This document shows positions 35,932 through 48,314 of a stretch of 64,000 bases of DNA, piece by piece. Made by a program: the position numbers and the translations under genes. The notes under the pieces were generated by a model, which searched no databases, was not told where the DNA came from, and was given only the letters and a program-made list of their open reading frames with translations. Positions within the stretch are counted from its first letter, which is position 1; each line of letters starts with the position of its first letter. Origin of the DNA: Biscogniauxia marginata (lineage: Eukaryota; Ascomycota; Sordariomycetes; Xylariales; Xylariaceae); contig MU404175.1 in NCBI GenBank assembly GCA_022695795.1, forward strand, positions 1-64,000, in the 5' to 3' direction.

Positions 35932-37622
35932 TGTGAACTGCTATAAGGCAAACAGGGATGGGGTGAGTATGCTGAGTAATTAAGGGTTGGAAGTAAAAAG
36001 GGGGGGGAGGGTGGATGCCATGCACCAGTTAATTGAAGAGAAGCATACCTGAAACGATGCAATATGTCTTGTCTATGGCTAGTAGTGAGTATAGAGGTGA
36101 CAAAGTCGGGATGTATACTCGCAAATGCGGCTCGAAGAATGCTAACTGTAAGTTATTAGAAAGGGGGAGTGTTAGGATAGGGATAGAGAATAAGTACTCT
36201 CTATAAATGATATGTTCAAGTGAGAGAATAAGATGCAGTTGCAAGGGAGAGATAGAGTGCAGATCGACGCCAACAATAGTGAGGTGATGACAAATGACTA
36301 GACAGACCAAGGAGGTGTGCAGTGGTGAAGAGGTTGCGAGAGGTACACTTTTCAAGCTCGTGTGCGAGATCAGGGGTGGGAGGAAACAGAAGGGAATATG
36401 CACTAAAGAAGCTGGCAAAGTATGCAAGGTAAAGGTGCAAAAATCGAAGCGTTAATCTATGAGATGTGTGATGGGACGTACCTCTTGTCGAGTTGGCGTG
36501 CTAGGACAAATCCGATTATTGAACAAATAGGTAGCTGGGGAAAAAAGAATGAATTGTAGGTCGCGACGACGACGACGTGCTGAAAGGGAAGGTGAAGATG
36601 ACCAACCAGGTCAGTCAGTGGAATTGTGGTCAAGACGCGAAGTGACTTGAAGTGCCTCGCCCCGAAGGTCGCGCGTGCGTGACAGGGGAGAGGAACCGTA
36701 AAAAGAAGACCGAGGTACAGACCCGACAGGATCACAAAAGTGAACGAGTAGAGGTGTGCAAGGTGAAGTGCTTTCCTATTCCAATGCCGAGTGTGCAAAA
36801 GATAGAGAGAACAGGGCGTGGGAATGAAAAGGGGCGATGTTGGAAAGGGAATTTATAGGTTGGGTTGTGAGAAGAATAGAGTAGAGGTATTGTGCTGTCT
36901 TGGAAAGAGAACAATAATGTGTGAGGTTCGCGTTCGGTACATGCTAGCTGTGCGGGAGCTGGATGAATAGATTGTACTCGAAGGTGTGAATGGGCCGTCG
37001 ACGTTGCTAAGGATACGAAGGGGGAGGGTGGGAAGCGTAAGAGGGTACTTGTCACTGAATAGGGGAGCAGAGCCGCATGAGAAGCAATTGGCCTATGTTT
37101 CGAAGTACCCAAGGGGTAAGTAGGTGAAGAGGGAGCAGGAGAATACGTCTCCTAGGTATCAGGGCTAGCCAACTTAACGACGATGAGGCTTGAAGAACCC
37201 CCTTTTGCCATTGTAAATTTAGATCAACTCCCTAGACTTAGCCTCGAAGACTGATTCCCGGTCACCATCACACTATAAGTATCAAGTACCGAGAGAGCGC
37301 TAGCGAGATAGATAGATGAACGAACTTGACCATGTACACTCGCTCTTGTCTGTCATCTACCTTTCCACGATATACATACATGCATATATATATATGCAAG
37401 CAAACATCATTTGTCCATGGGAATCTTCAAAAACGTGGAGAAAAAGTCCACTTGTATTCACGAATCTATGCCGGTGCCTCTCTGTCACCGAGATCCAGTC
37501 AAGCCAACATGTCCTGGGGTGGAGATTATCCCAATCATAAGTCTATCACCTGCAACGCCACCCAGATGCCATAATGCTGCCGACTGCCCCAAAAGTTTTC
37601 ATGTATGAGGCGGCATGAGCCC
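35932..37622. other. Long purine-skewed upstream region / possible leader
   Basis: Upstream of the minus-strand gene starting at 35,931 the + strand is strongly A/G-rich for about 1.2 kb (to about 37,140), so the sense strand is C/T-rich. Several overlapping pyrimidine-coded frames on the minus strand (36,029-37,112) have no protein-like features. A CT-rich long 5' UTR or promoter is the likely reading. The rest is 3' flank of PIK1. Confidence 0.5.
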
Positions 37623-40600
37623 CTAGTATATACCCTGAGTTCGGTATTGGAAGGTATCATAACTACGTGATGTTAGCACAATCCTATAATCTTAGGAAAG
37701 GGGGGGTGGCATTACAGGCGTGTATAGTAGCTACCAAGAGACTTCCCGATAAGATCGGTCTCTACGAAGTTCTCGGCTTCATCTGCACTAAGATGTAACT
37801 GAAAGCGCTGTCGTAAGGTGGCTGTTGCTTGTACCACGCCGGCTGAATAGCAAGGCATCTTCGAGTCTCTCCCCATCATACTAACTAGATCGATTATGTT
37901 GTCCGCAGAACGACGTAAAGCTAATAATGGAGTTAGAGGATTGGTAGTCAGGACCTGCGGGGCCGCGCGCCGGGAGAGGTCTCACCTTGGAACGCTTGCT
38001 TGCATAATGTCTTGAAATCTTCATAATCCGAGGAACCAACTCCACCAAGCACATCGACATATTCGTAAGTGAGCTTAAAAGGAGCTGCTTCAAATCCAAC
38101 TGACCCGGGCGAGTTTGAAAGCATGAATCCAAAATCGATATGGATAATATGGCCTTCATTGTCAATGAGTACATTGCCATTGTGACGATCCTTCAATTGC
38201 AAGATATACGATATGATGCTGTAGGCCGCAAGTGAGCGCTTGAAGGCGTCGACGGCCGCCTTATACGGTTCACTGTTGGGCTTGCCGAAGGTCTTGACCC
38301 AATGATCCTTAAGCGTCGCAAATCTTTTTCGAGTGTTCACACCAGATTCGATCGATGCCAGAGTCAGACTTCGCTTCAGCGAATGGAGCGACACACCATT
38401 CGTGATGGTCTCTACAAGCCCCGAAGACTCCCCGGTGACAAGGATTCGCATGAGCTTTACCCAGACAGGAACGCCCGCGTCTACCCAGATTCTATGACAG
38501 ACCTGGATAAGTTGGCAGGCAAACGCTTCTTGCCGAAGGTCGGCTCCCGTCTTGACGATAACGCTGACAAGATCCCAGTTTTTCATCCACCCATACGGAG
38601 ATGTCTTGCGAATTCGTTCTTTCTTCACGTTCCACGCCTCACCGAACACTGCGGCGCTTGGGTCGTCTCGGTCACCCTTTCTCTGGACTCCTCCAGTCAT
38701 CGCATCATTTTCCATCCTGGCGGCGCCCGCGTTAATGTTATTTACCGGATCAAACTCCTCTTCGAGCTCACCACCTTCTGGAGCTGACGACGCAGCCGCG
38801 GCTGTGGCTGCGGCTGCGGCTGTCGCTGTCGTTGTTGACTTGGCTATAATCAAATCAAACGTCGGTCCGTGCCCGTCATCAAGGTCAAAGCTTTGCTCCT
38901 CGAGACTTTGCATACTAGCGATGATCTTGGACCTAATTGCAGCAACTTCTTGGCGTGGCCTCTTTCCGCTCGTCGCCTCTAACTGGGCTAGCATTTGTGA
39001 TGCTGTCCGCATGTGTGTGGCTAATGCCGAGAAATCTGGTGGCTGCTGGTCACTGGCAGTATGGCTCCGGCTTGGTAATGATATCTTCTTTAACGAGCCT
39101 GGACTGCTCGACCTAGATGTAGATGCGACTGAGGCTTGCGGCGGAGGCTCGGATATAGTAGGTGAATTTATAGTACCATTTGTGAGACTTTTACGGTGCG
39201 TTAGGATCCTCCCATGAGGCTGATCAAGAGAATCGTCGTCGTCGTCGTAAGGTTTAAGCATCGGCGAGCTCCCTAAGTCGCCGGAGGTCGGCTCAAACAC
39301 ACTGTCTATATTATCAACCCCGGGTGAAGGCATCCGGTCGTTCGCTGGCGCCCGTTGTGCATCTGACAAATCGAAAATCCGCTTTCGATTGTTCTGCTCG
39401 GTCACCAGAGTGCCAAGAAGTCGTAGATTATCCCCAGTAGTAGGATCGAAGGTAAAATCATCTCGGAGGATTTCGACCATCAACAAGTACGGCACTTTTT
39501 CAGCACTATTTAGGACAGTAGCTTCAGCGGGGTTCACTCTCACAACGCGATGATGCCGACTTTTGGAGGGAGAACCATCAACTAAGGTAGGAGGGCAGAT
39601 GCTGGGAATGTCCAATTCAGCAGGTAAGTCTCTAGCAATAAGTGCGAGCTCAGCTCGCAAGGCGCTGAGACGTGCAGGCTTCGGTACGATAACGAGACGG
39701 TTCGATATGTCCTCAAGTGCTGTTAAAAATAATGTCTGGACTCGAAAGTAATTCTGCCGAAGCAGCCTGGTCTTTTGTGCAGGTGTCATCTCGGCCAGAC
39801 TGAGGAGTGTCTTTACATGATGAGAATGTCTGCGCGAGATAGTGTCTGTCGGGCGCGGTAGCCCGGCAGAGAGCGGAGTTGCCGGCCGAGTCGCCATCTT
39901 AGGTGACCGCAACTCTGGAAGTGGGAGGGAAGAGGAACTCAGACGAGCCTCCATCAGCTTGCCGTCGATAAACGCTGGCTTCCGCAACTCGCCGGTAGTG
40001 TTGGCTCTGGTTTCGGGGGGCGACGGCGAGGATAGAGCAGGACGGGCCAACTTCTCGGCAGGCTGAGTAGTTACTTTCGCTTCGGGTGCACTGCCAACCC
40101 GTGTTCCATCTCGTGCTCCATCTCGTGCTCCATCTCGTGCTCCATCTCGTGCTCCATCTCGTGCTCCATCTCGTGTCCCATCCCGGGTCCCATCCCGGTT
40201 CCGTCTCGGCCTCGTGCTGCTGTTGCCGGATACAGTTTGACTTCTCGTGATCTTTGCGGCCTGGCTTGCTTCCGAGATGACATCACCGGCCGGCTGAGAC
40301 TTCCGTGCCTGCGCAACGGCGAGCGGACCAGCCCATTTTGGCAAGAGGGGAAGGCCAACGCTGGCCAAGACGAAACTCGCAAGTACGGTAACGGGGAGAA
40401 TGTTTTCCTTGATCTTCTCCTCTCTCGCCGCGTCGGAGAGACCGAAGACAATGTGCTGTACCTTATTGTAGACTCTCCGGCAGGTCTTGAAAGCTTGTGC
40501 TTGAGGAGTCGAGGCAAGGTCGCGTAGGTAGGTCTGGAACAGCCAGAATGTCTAAGAAATACTCAGCAAGTGACGGTCACAGAGTGGCGGCGGAAGGCGA

Positions 40601-40938
40601 TAACAAACCAGCAGGGCGGCCGTGACGGATTCCTCGCACAGGTCCAGCAGAAACTCCTCCAGAGCCATGGACTCGTTGTCGACGCTGATTATAAGGTGGC
40701 ATAGCTGGGGCAGGAAGAACTCGATATCCTCGTAGGGGAACTGGCGGAGCTTGGAACAGAGGGTGTAGGTGATGCCCACATGGTCGGCGTAGCGGCTACA
40801 GAGGCTTGGGGTCAGACAAAAGTCGCGGTCGCAACGTAGAGTTCAGAGGGCGGCTTACGATAGGTACGAGACGGAGAGAAAGGGGTTCTGGTTGAAGACA
40901 TCACTCTCGATAAAGCGCTGGAGCAGATCCCACGACAT
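37623..40938 (-). CDS. PIK1: Phosphatidylinositol 4-kinase Pik1 (PI4K-beta type)
   Basis: Five exons: 40938-40859, 40795-40609, 40551-37986, 37920-37716, 37662-37623; 1,025 residues. Every junction keeps frame. The last exon of 40 nt adds YDTFQYRTQGIY, the expected family C-terminus. Pik1 makes PI4P at the Golgi for secretion and in the nucleus. The N-terminal lipid kinase unique region starts MSWDLLQRFIESDVFNQNPF. The kinase domain contains SVIVKTGADLRQEAFACQLI, the catalytic loop DRHNGN (Asp877) and the activation motif HIDFGF (Asp895), followed by FKLTYEYVDVLGG. The middle is long and disordered. It holds an Arg-Asp-Gly-Ala repeat (about 208-242) and an Ala/Thr run. A region before the kinase (LSALRAELALIARDLPAELD, then SPSKSRHHRVVRVNPAEATV) looks like the Frq1/helical-linked conserved segment. 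Confidence 0.96.
40093..40197 (-). repeat. 12-bp tandem repeat coding (RDGA/T)n in PIK1
   Basis: Eight tandem four-residue units: two RDGT, five RDGA, one RDGT, then a decayed RVG. The five central DNA copies are nearly identical 12-mers, which points to recent slippage expansion. The repeat lies in a disordered part of the kinase and keeps the frame. Confidence 0.9.
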
Positions 40939-42266
40939 AGCGAATTATCTTCGCACGGAGGAAAAGAGACCATGTCACCTAGTGCTAGAATGCTCGACAT
41001 TAAACGGAACTATCGAAAAGGCGGCTATCATTGCTGCTTGGACGTGGCGGGTTGGGGGAGAGAGAGCGCGCACATGGGAATGGAATTGGATATGGTGTTA
41101 GTTGTGGTGGTGAATACGGGTTCAGAGTTGGGATTGGAATTGGCCATTCAAGCAATTGTCAAGTACTTCGTACAAGTACTAGCGTCAGTACGGAAGCTGC
41201 TAAAGGTACGAGATACGTGTACTTCGTAGGACCCAGAGCCGGCGCCGTAAGAGTAAGTAGCCCCGGCCGCATTGTCTGATTGGTCCGTTCTTCCCACGCT
41301 GCTCCAGTACGTCCTTTTTAGGGGCCCTAGGGGCTCAAGGGGCCGATTCTACCGACACCGACACCGACACCACCAAATTCATGCATGCCATTGTGTACTA
41401 CCTATGAGTATAGAGGTACCACCACCTACATTTAGGTACTTACTCGCCCATCTTTTCCCGACTTTCTACTTGAAACACTGTTTGGAAGTTCATCTGTAAC
41501 GAGTAGTTACTTCGGCCCGTGGGTAGTCTAATGGACTCGACCGCAGTTTAAGGAGACGGAAGTCTGGAATACTTCATAAAGCCCCTTTTATCCATTCATA
41601 CCATACTTTCAGGGAAATGCTTTTCAGGGGTAAACTATTGTGAGCGGGGCAGGGGTATTTTTCTTTTTCGGTATCCCCCCTCTTCTCTTTTGGCTTTCTT
41701 TTTTCTTCCGCTTCAGTTAGTTATGCGGCTCCCTGCATGACATTCTAAGCTTAGGTATATGTATAGGTAGGTATATCGTCGGTTTTCTCAGGTCTCTCTC
41801 GATGCGATGAGAACCGGGGGGGCCCATCCCAAGCTACGTGGATTGGTGAGATTTTTAGGAGGTTAGGTTGGTTAAAACTCGTGTGGACATAATAACACTG
41901 TCAGGTCAACGATTACCAGGTAGATAGTGTAATAACCCCCGACCCAACTACCTTCTTTGTAGTATCCGAAATCTTTTTTTGGACTCTTGACACCCGTCTA
42001 TTTTAGCCACAGATGGAAAACGCTCCATTATTGTGGTTAACTATGAACACTACAAATACCCATCTGAGTCCAGACAGTAACGCGGAGCAGTGATTCAGTA
42101 TCTATTCCGGATTCGAAACCCCTTTCATTAGCCCCTAGACCTCCAACGCCAGTATATGCTCCCCATGCTTCAAAAACAAACGCCGGCGGTTCTAAAATCA
42201 TTCGTCGTGATGCCATTGCTATCGTGCCCCTGGTACATATTCTATCCCTTTGTATAGAACCGAACC
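40939..42266. other. PIK1 promoter and NC2-alpha 3' flank
   Basis: About 1.3 kb with no gene recognised. The left part is the PIK1 upstream region; the right part is the 3' flank of the next minus-strand gene. An ACCGAC repeat (CCGACACCGACACCGACACC) lies at about 41,351. Confidence 0.55.
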
Positions 42267-43271
42267 TCACTCCGGGGCCTTTTTCTTGCGGCCGCCCCTT
42301 CCCTTCTTCTTGACCTCTCCCGCGTCCGGATCGTCGTCACTATCGCTCTCTGGTTTCGCTTTGCCCGAGCTTCTCGTTCCTTCTTTCTCCTCGCTCACCT
42401 TGGCCACAATGTCTTGCAGGAAATCCCACTCGTTCGTTGAGTCTATCGCTTGCTTGAGCATCGGCGCGGTGATCCGCTTCGAGTTCTTGTCCCTGGCCAC
42501 TTCGGCGCTTTTATTGACGAGCTGCACCATGAACAGCTCCAATGCCTTGCCGACGGCAATGGGTGTCTGCTGGGCAACCTTGCCTACCTCCTCATCGGCC
42601 TGCATTATCCGCTTGATGCGCGCCGTGGGGAATTTCGTTCTGACGGGCGACGGTATGATCTCAGCTTGCTTCACCGGCTGGGCAGCTTTTCGGGGCGGCA
42701 TGGCGCTGCTAGGTGGTTCCAGAGTCCTAGAAGAATCCGAGACGGCGGGCCGTTGATGGTTCTGCAGCTGGGAGGGCGGTGTTCTCGGTTGGTAGCTGGT
42801 GGACGGAGACGAGTCGGTGTAAGGCGGGTAGTAGGATGGCGGAGCGGTCGGGGTCTGTAGATAGAAAGACGATTGGGGATGGGATTGGGCGAATTGCGTT
42901 TGCTGAGGGAAATAATGGCCTTGGTGTTGGCTGGCAGCTTGGTTAGGGTACGAATTGAAGGCGTTGCCGTTGTTGCTGCCGTATGCAGCACCGGTGGGTT
43001 GGTGTGCGGGTGCTGGTGCTGGTGCAGGCGGCTGATGATATGTGTTGTAATGGTTGTGGTATTGGTGGGGCTGTGGCTGACCGTAGCCCAGAGGAGGTCC
43101 AGGCGCTTGTGTCCGCGGCTGTGCCTGCAAGGGATAGACACCTGCCGAGTAGCTGGAATTTTGGGGTAGATTAGAGATGGTGGGCGTAGAGGTCCCGGCC
43201 ACTTCGGCACCGGAGAAGAAGGAGGATAGGTCGGGAGACTTGGGCGCGTATGAGCTGTCTTCGGTCGACAT
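42267..43271 (-). CDS. BUR6: NC2-alpha / Bur6 / DRAP1, histone-fold transcription repressor subunit
   Basis: Single exon, 334 residues, from ATG at 43271 (the frame continues upstream only from a GTG). The first 190 residues are a Gln/Pro/Tyr-rich disordered region. A histone fold follows at about 210-300: [40 protein letters not shown], then [20 protein letters not shown]. This matches NC2-alpha, which pairs with NC2-beta (Dr1/Ncb2), binds TBP on DNA and blocks or redirects preinitiation complex assembly. The C-terminus is acidic then basic ([20 protein letters not shown]). Human DRAP1 and yeast Bur6 are shorter; the long N-terminal extension is the odd part. CHRAC/Pol-epsilon type histone-fold subunits are the main alternative, but the [14 protein letters not shown] pattern favours NC2-alpha. 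Confidence 0.88.
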   Translation of the reverse strand: MSTEDSSYAPKSPDLSSFFSGAEVAGTSTPTISNLPQNSSYSAGVYPLQAQPRTQAPGPPLGYGQPQPHQYHNHYNTYHQPPAPAPAPAHQPTGAAYGSNNGNAFNSYPNQAASQHQGHYFPQQTQFAQSHPQSSFYLQTPTAPPSYYPPYTDSSPSTSYQPRTPPSQLQNHQRPAVSDSSRTLEPPSSAMPPRKAAQPVKQAEIIPSPVRTKFPTARIKRIMQADEEVGKVAQQTPIAVGKALELFMVQLVNKSAEVARDKNSKRITAPMLKQAIDSTNEWDFLQDIVAKVSEEKEGTRSSGKAKPESDSDDDPDAGEVKKKGRGGRKKKAPE

Positions 43272-45199
43272 GGTCTCGAAGCAAAAGGAAGGAAACACCC
43301 CAGATTAATCGGAACAAGCGGCAGGATAGCTGGAATGGGACTGGGCACGCCGTTCTTGGGATGGCGCGGGGGCGAAGGTGTGGAAAAGGTATGTATGTAC
43401 CAGACTTCTTTGAGACCTTATCCAACCTTCTTTTTTCTTTTCTTGCTCCGTGGGACTCGGAGGGGTGGTTTGTGTGGCTGGTCAGACTTGAACGACCTCT
43501 TGGATAGGGTGTGGGGAAAGAGACAGGGATGGCTTCTATCGGATGGGAATGGAGACTGGTCCAACTAATGCAGGTCTTTGAGAGCTTCTGCTTGAGCGAT
43601 CCAACCACTGCACACCGTGCCTGCTCGCCTGCTACGATCACAGGCACATGATGCAGCTGGCGCAGAAGCTGTAGATCAGGCAGGTAACAGTAGGTACTGA
43701 AAGTAGACTCTCCACTACCTCTAGATACGCCAGGGGGGTGAGACCTGAATACCTAAAATATTTATAGATATCTAGTCCAAGGAGATCCCTGCTCCAACGG
43801 CAGCAACAAGTTGCACAGAGCTGGCCGTTCGGTCTCCAATGCAGAGATATATGTAGGTATATTTGTATGGCTTGTATAGATATATCTCGATAGGTACGGT
43901 TATTGTTGGCCGCAAGGAGACAAAGTGACAGAGTGACAAAGTGACAAAGTGAGGGTACGGGTACAGGTCTTCAAATGGATTAGGTATTGCCGGGCGGTGA
44001 AGGTGGGGTAGAGAGCTCGAGGTAAGGGCTCGCAGACACTTTGATTGGTGGAGGATGCGTTTGGTGGCTCGAGCTTTTGTTCTTCTCTGACGCGCTGTTC
44101 GGGCGTTCCTCGAGTTTTCTGGTCCAGCTTTTTCTTACCAGCTGCACGGGCGGCGAAAGAGCACTGTTTTTATATTCGAGCGCCGAAACGACTCAGGGGC
44201 CCCAACGCTAGTCGCCCTACCTTATTCTGATTGACACCGCCACGAAGGAGAAAAGCTTGCAGAGGATGTGCAGCCCCCCATCGATGCACACCATCCCGTC
44301 ACGTCTCTCACCTACCTAACTGTCCGAACGAGTACGTACCTACATATTCATCATATGTAACGCCTCCCACTAGGTAATCACGCAATACCATCGCCAGCGA
44401 AGCGAGCCTCATCTTCTTCATTTCGCATTACATATATACATACGCGCATACAGCTCTCTCGAGTCCATTCACCCCGTGCGTAATAAGTATTCACTCACTT
44501 TGACCTACATAAGAAGTATTAGGTTTCGTTTCACTGTGGATTGTGGCTGCATTATTCCTACCAACCGATGGAAAGATCCGGCGCGCTTTTGTCATGCGCA
44601 ACAACTCACCCGAGCCAGAACCGTCTCAAAAGTAGGCTCCCGCAGATCACCAGGCTACAGCTGCAGGCTGAAGAGAATCGTGAATGGTCTCGCCACAGCC
44701 TTGTCCTCGTCACAAGATGTACGCACATCTTCAGCAGAATATGTTTGCATTCCATGAGTCCTCTCCGATGGGGTCCTGACAATCTGAGCACCGAGCTTAG
44801 CCAGCTCAGAACTTTCTCCTTATCTCTCTCTTCTTTTCCGTTTCTCTCTTTTTTTTTCTTCTACGTATGTTCGTATCCCAGCACACAATGTATGGCACCC
44901 CACTAGCCATCGTGCTTTTCTCAATTCGGATTATCTATCAGTAAACGATCATGCAGCTATTTCGAACACCTTCCTACAACGGCTGAAGTTGATCTTGTGT
45001 CATGGATGATGATAATTCTGCAAAGAGCTTTTTCGGAGACCAAATTGTTGGTATATTAGAAGCCGAGTGCTCTTGCGCTATGGTTCCTTCTCTGCTGTAC
45101 GGTCTATGATGGAAATTACTTGATCTAATCTGACATGACACAAGCGTGAAAACGAGTAATTCCACAAGAAACGCCGCGTCAAGTGGACGCCCTTATGCT
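43272..45199. other. Intergenic 1.9 kb, no gene recognised
   Basis: The left part is the NC2-alpha promoter (pyrimidine-rich sense strand near 43,420-43,480). The remainder has short frames only. It contains CCTA/TAGG tracts and a small 8-bp tandem repeat. Confidence 0.55.
43919..43950. repeat. Four tandem copies of GACAAAGT
   Basis: Four 8-bp units, one with a single change (GACAGAGT). Intergenic, with no evident function. Confidence 0.85.
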
Positions 45200-46646
45200 T
45201 TATATAGCATCTCGAATTTTCTGTACTATTGCTGTTAGTCCTTTTTGGCGATCCTCGGGCAAGTTGCTCAGGAAGAGGGAGGCGACTGGCCAAGCGTGAA
45301 TACCCCCCATCGCAGCTCTACTACTGATATTTACGCCATTTTCCTTCAAAAATTTGGCCAGGTTTTCAATTTCAGGCGCAAAGACCTCCTCGGCACCATA
45401 GGCCATATGCATGCCTTTCGAGGGGCATGCTTTACGCCACCATTCAACGTCTCTGCAGTTTCCCGGTGATAATAAAGGATCATCCGTCGCTATATCCTCG
45501 CCGGAGTATTGGCGAGCATATATATGCAAGCGCCCGGCGTCGAGGTAATCACTTGCAGTATTTCGATGCTTGTCGGAGACTAGCGTCACCCATGGCGAGA
45601 TGAGTACCGCCATGCCGGGCTTAGCCAGATGCCAGGTCCCGACCTCGTCTATCTTTGCCGAGTGGCGGTTTAAATTGGCAAGGTGAAGCAACAGACTGAG
45701 GACAACCGCTGCTCCCGCCGAGTCACCGCTCACACAAATCCTGTCCGGATCGCCAATCATCGAAAGTACGTGCGAATACCCTGCAACCGCCTCCTGTAAC
45801 TGCGTGGGGAAACAGCTATCGGGAACCAGAGTGTATTCCAAAGCAAATATTGCTGGATTCTGATATCCGGAATTGCCTAGAAGACTAAGCCACGTGATGA
45901 GGAACTCGAGGTAAAAATACGACGAGCCCATCGAAAAGCCGCCACCTTAGACGAACAATCAGCCAACGGTGGACATTTGAATCGATTCCGGATGTTCATA
46001 CCATGGGCGTAAAACACACAGACATCCGGCTTTTGCATTGGTTCTTGAATTATCCAGATACCTTTAAAACGTTTCTTTAACGCCAACGGGATTAGCACGT
46101 GAGGACTAGCAGTTGTTGCACAAGCAAACCCAGGGCGCGATGAAAATTACCTACATCTCTATACTCATTCCAATGCACCGGTGATTTTAAGTAACCATGC
46201 CGCAGCATCCTGAACCTTAAGAACGGTAGGGCTACCGGCTTAGAGAAGAAGACCCTCCCAACCTTAGGCGGTATATTGGCGAAGGCATATCGGACACAGC
46301 GGACGACGAAGTCCTCGAACGGAGAAGCCTGTCGCACGAACGGAGACCGCTTCTCACGCTGAACGAAGAAGCGCTCGTGGATGAAAGCATGCGGCAACTC
46401 GAACACTACAGTATGCCGTCAGTTTTATATTCCACGTCAGACAATCTAAAATAAGTATCGGGAGGGGTTCCGAATTCCAATGGGACACTGCTACCCTCTG
46501 CAGATACTGAGCTACTTACATAGGAAAGGCAGACACCGTAGGACCACAAACACGGTCTCGAAGAGACCGACGTGGATCAGCAACTGGGGCGCTAGAAAGA
46601 TGCAGAAAGCGATGCAGTCTAGGTACGACACCGGGCCTAGAATCAT
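45200..46646 (-). CDS. Alpha/beta hydrolase (hormone-sensitive lipase / AB-hydrolase 3 type)
   Basis: Four exons: 46646-46520, 46405-46165, 46105-46002, 45945-45200; 405 residues. The second intron has a weaker GTATAG donor but is the only phase-consistent choice. Joining exons 3 and 4 creates the HGGGF oxyanion motif (157-161), split by the intron. The nucleophile elbow GDSAG has Ser233. His374 lies in GGIHAWP. The acid is probably in YGAEEVFAPEI. The N-terminal exon is hydrophobic (LDCIAFCIFLAPQLLIHVGL), suggesting a membrane anchor. Such proteins are esterases or deacetylases of lipids, sterols or secondary metabolites. Substrate unknown. No biosynthetic genes lie next to it. Confidence 0.85.
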
Positions 46647-47183
46647 CTTTGAATATCACATGTGGCCAGACACGATAAAACTTCATCCAGGTTCATCTGT
46701 ATATTATGACGCCAGAAAGGAAGAAATTGAGAGGTCATGCAGCAAGATATCTGATTCAGCCAGGGCAGATGTTGAAAAAAAAAATCAAGAGAAGAAACAA
46801 CGAAATCCACAGTGGTTCAATGAAGCACCGTGTTTTAGTCTTTTAATATTTTTATAGCGAAAGGGGTAAAAAGAAAGAATCCATCTATCAAGTGGTAACA
46901 GGTGTGACTTGAGGAAGCTCAGCTCGACGAGGGAGCTGCAAGCTTGTAAATTAGTTTACACGTAAACCTTAGATCAAAGAAGTGACGTCGAAGATTGGAC
47001 AGTGGCTCCTTGTGGATTTCCGGGACCCGGTTCTAAGTGCCACCCGTACATACTGTATGTGCCAGATAGACGACAATACGAGACATACTACGAAATTAGT
47101 ACCTATATGGATATAAAAGTAGCCTAGGTTAGGTTCAAGTATGCAGGTACTTATTAATTGACTCGAAATACCGGATCTATATC

Positions 47184-47215
<32 letters not shown>

Positions 47216-47219
47216 GTAC
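47184..47219. repeat. (AT)n followed by (GTAT)n microsatellite
   Basis: About ten AT units run into four GTAT units in intergenic DNA. Confidence 0.85.
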
Positions 47220-47771
47220 GAATAACACGAATGCTCATGTATCTGTACAAGCTTAGAGTTTCAAAGTACCTACCCGGTAATGCCTCGGTGAAGAGAATGC
47301 GATATTACCTATAACCGAGATCGAGAACCCCGACCCGCCCCCAAGAAAAAAAAAAAGTCCCTGAGTGAAAGAACCCGATGCTAGACACTAGGTATTGCCT
47401 CTTGCCTAGGTAGGTTGACAAACTCCAACGTGTTCTCTTCTTAGGTAGAACCACATAGTTTATGCAACAGGTAACGTAAAGGTAAATCAATCGTGGCCTG
47501 AGGTGGGATGACTTACTCGCCATGCGTCTCACGTTCCCGCGTTGGGCGGGTCCAATACGTGCGCCTGAGAGATGATGGTTGTAATAATGATGGAGGGCAA
47601 CCCCAGACTACATTAGGTAGCTAACGAGATTTCTGAATTTAAGGCCTTGGTGCTTTAACCACCCCACACACCCTATATTTAGAGAGGCACCGCGCTGCCG
47701 TTAGCGTAGCCCAGGCCCAACCTTTAGTGGAGCTACCTGTAGCTTATTCTACTATGTGCATACACACAACA

Positions 47772-47809
47772 TACCTACCTATACCTAGGTAGGTAGGTAG
47801 GTAGGTATA
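47772..47809. repeat. Inverted CCTA/TAGG tetranucleotide tract
   Basis: Copies of ACCT on the left face copies of AGGT on the right around a CCTAGG centre, so the tract can form a hairpin. It is the strongest of many such CCTA/TAGG tracts in the window. Confidence 0.8.
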
Positions 47810-48183
47810 TATAAGTGCTGGTTATACCTCAGTTCCTCGGCCTCAAATATGTAGATATGGGACGATGTATAAGATATTGTAACTTGAAGCTCTTATACAT
47901 ACCGACGTAAATAGAATGTGCTTCCCAAGGTTTCAAGCGAAAGTAAAGTACCTACCTAATGATAAATATTCTCAGCCTCCTATTATCAACCACGAATAAC
48001 ATAACTAGTAAATAGAAAGACACAAGTAATATGATGATATATCTACTCCCAACTCTATATGCTTTAGTACCCAGGCTTAGACGATAAACCATACATACGT
48101 AGTGTTTCAACGTTGCACATTCTGTTATAACATTTTGCTCTCAGTCTAAGTAAAGTGACATCTCTCATCTCTCTCTCTTTTCT

Positions 48184-48208
48184 CTACCTACCTACCTACC
48201 TACCTACG
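48184..48208. repeat. (CTAC)n tetranucleotide repeat
   Basis: Six copies of CTAC about 110 bp downstream of the xylulokinase stop codon. Confidence 0.85.
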
Positions 48209-48314
48209 TATTTGAAACCACACAGTTAACCCGCAAGGGCAATACCCCTAGAAAGGAGGCCGAGTTCCACGATAGGCGGCCGCTGCTTTCCCCTCTCCCC
48301 TCCCCACCCCTCCC

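Larger units (their letters stand above)
46647..48314. other. Intergenic 1.7 kb with AT and CCTA microsatellites
   Basis: No gene recognised. It holds an (AT)n/(GTAT)n tract at 47,184-47,219, CCTA/TAGG clusters at 47,772-47,809, and CTAC repeats at 48,184-48,208, just downstream of the xylulokinase stop. Confidence 0.6.

Noticed and set aside
36029..37112. Series of minus-strand frames of 74-132 residues
   Set aside because: They arise from pyrimidine-biased DNA and are rich in Leu/Ser/Pro without domain features; better read as leader or promoter.
40093..40197. Tandem 12-mers as a CRISPR-like array
   Set aside because: There are no spacers; it is an in-frame coding repeat in a eukaryotic gene.
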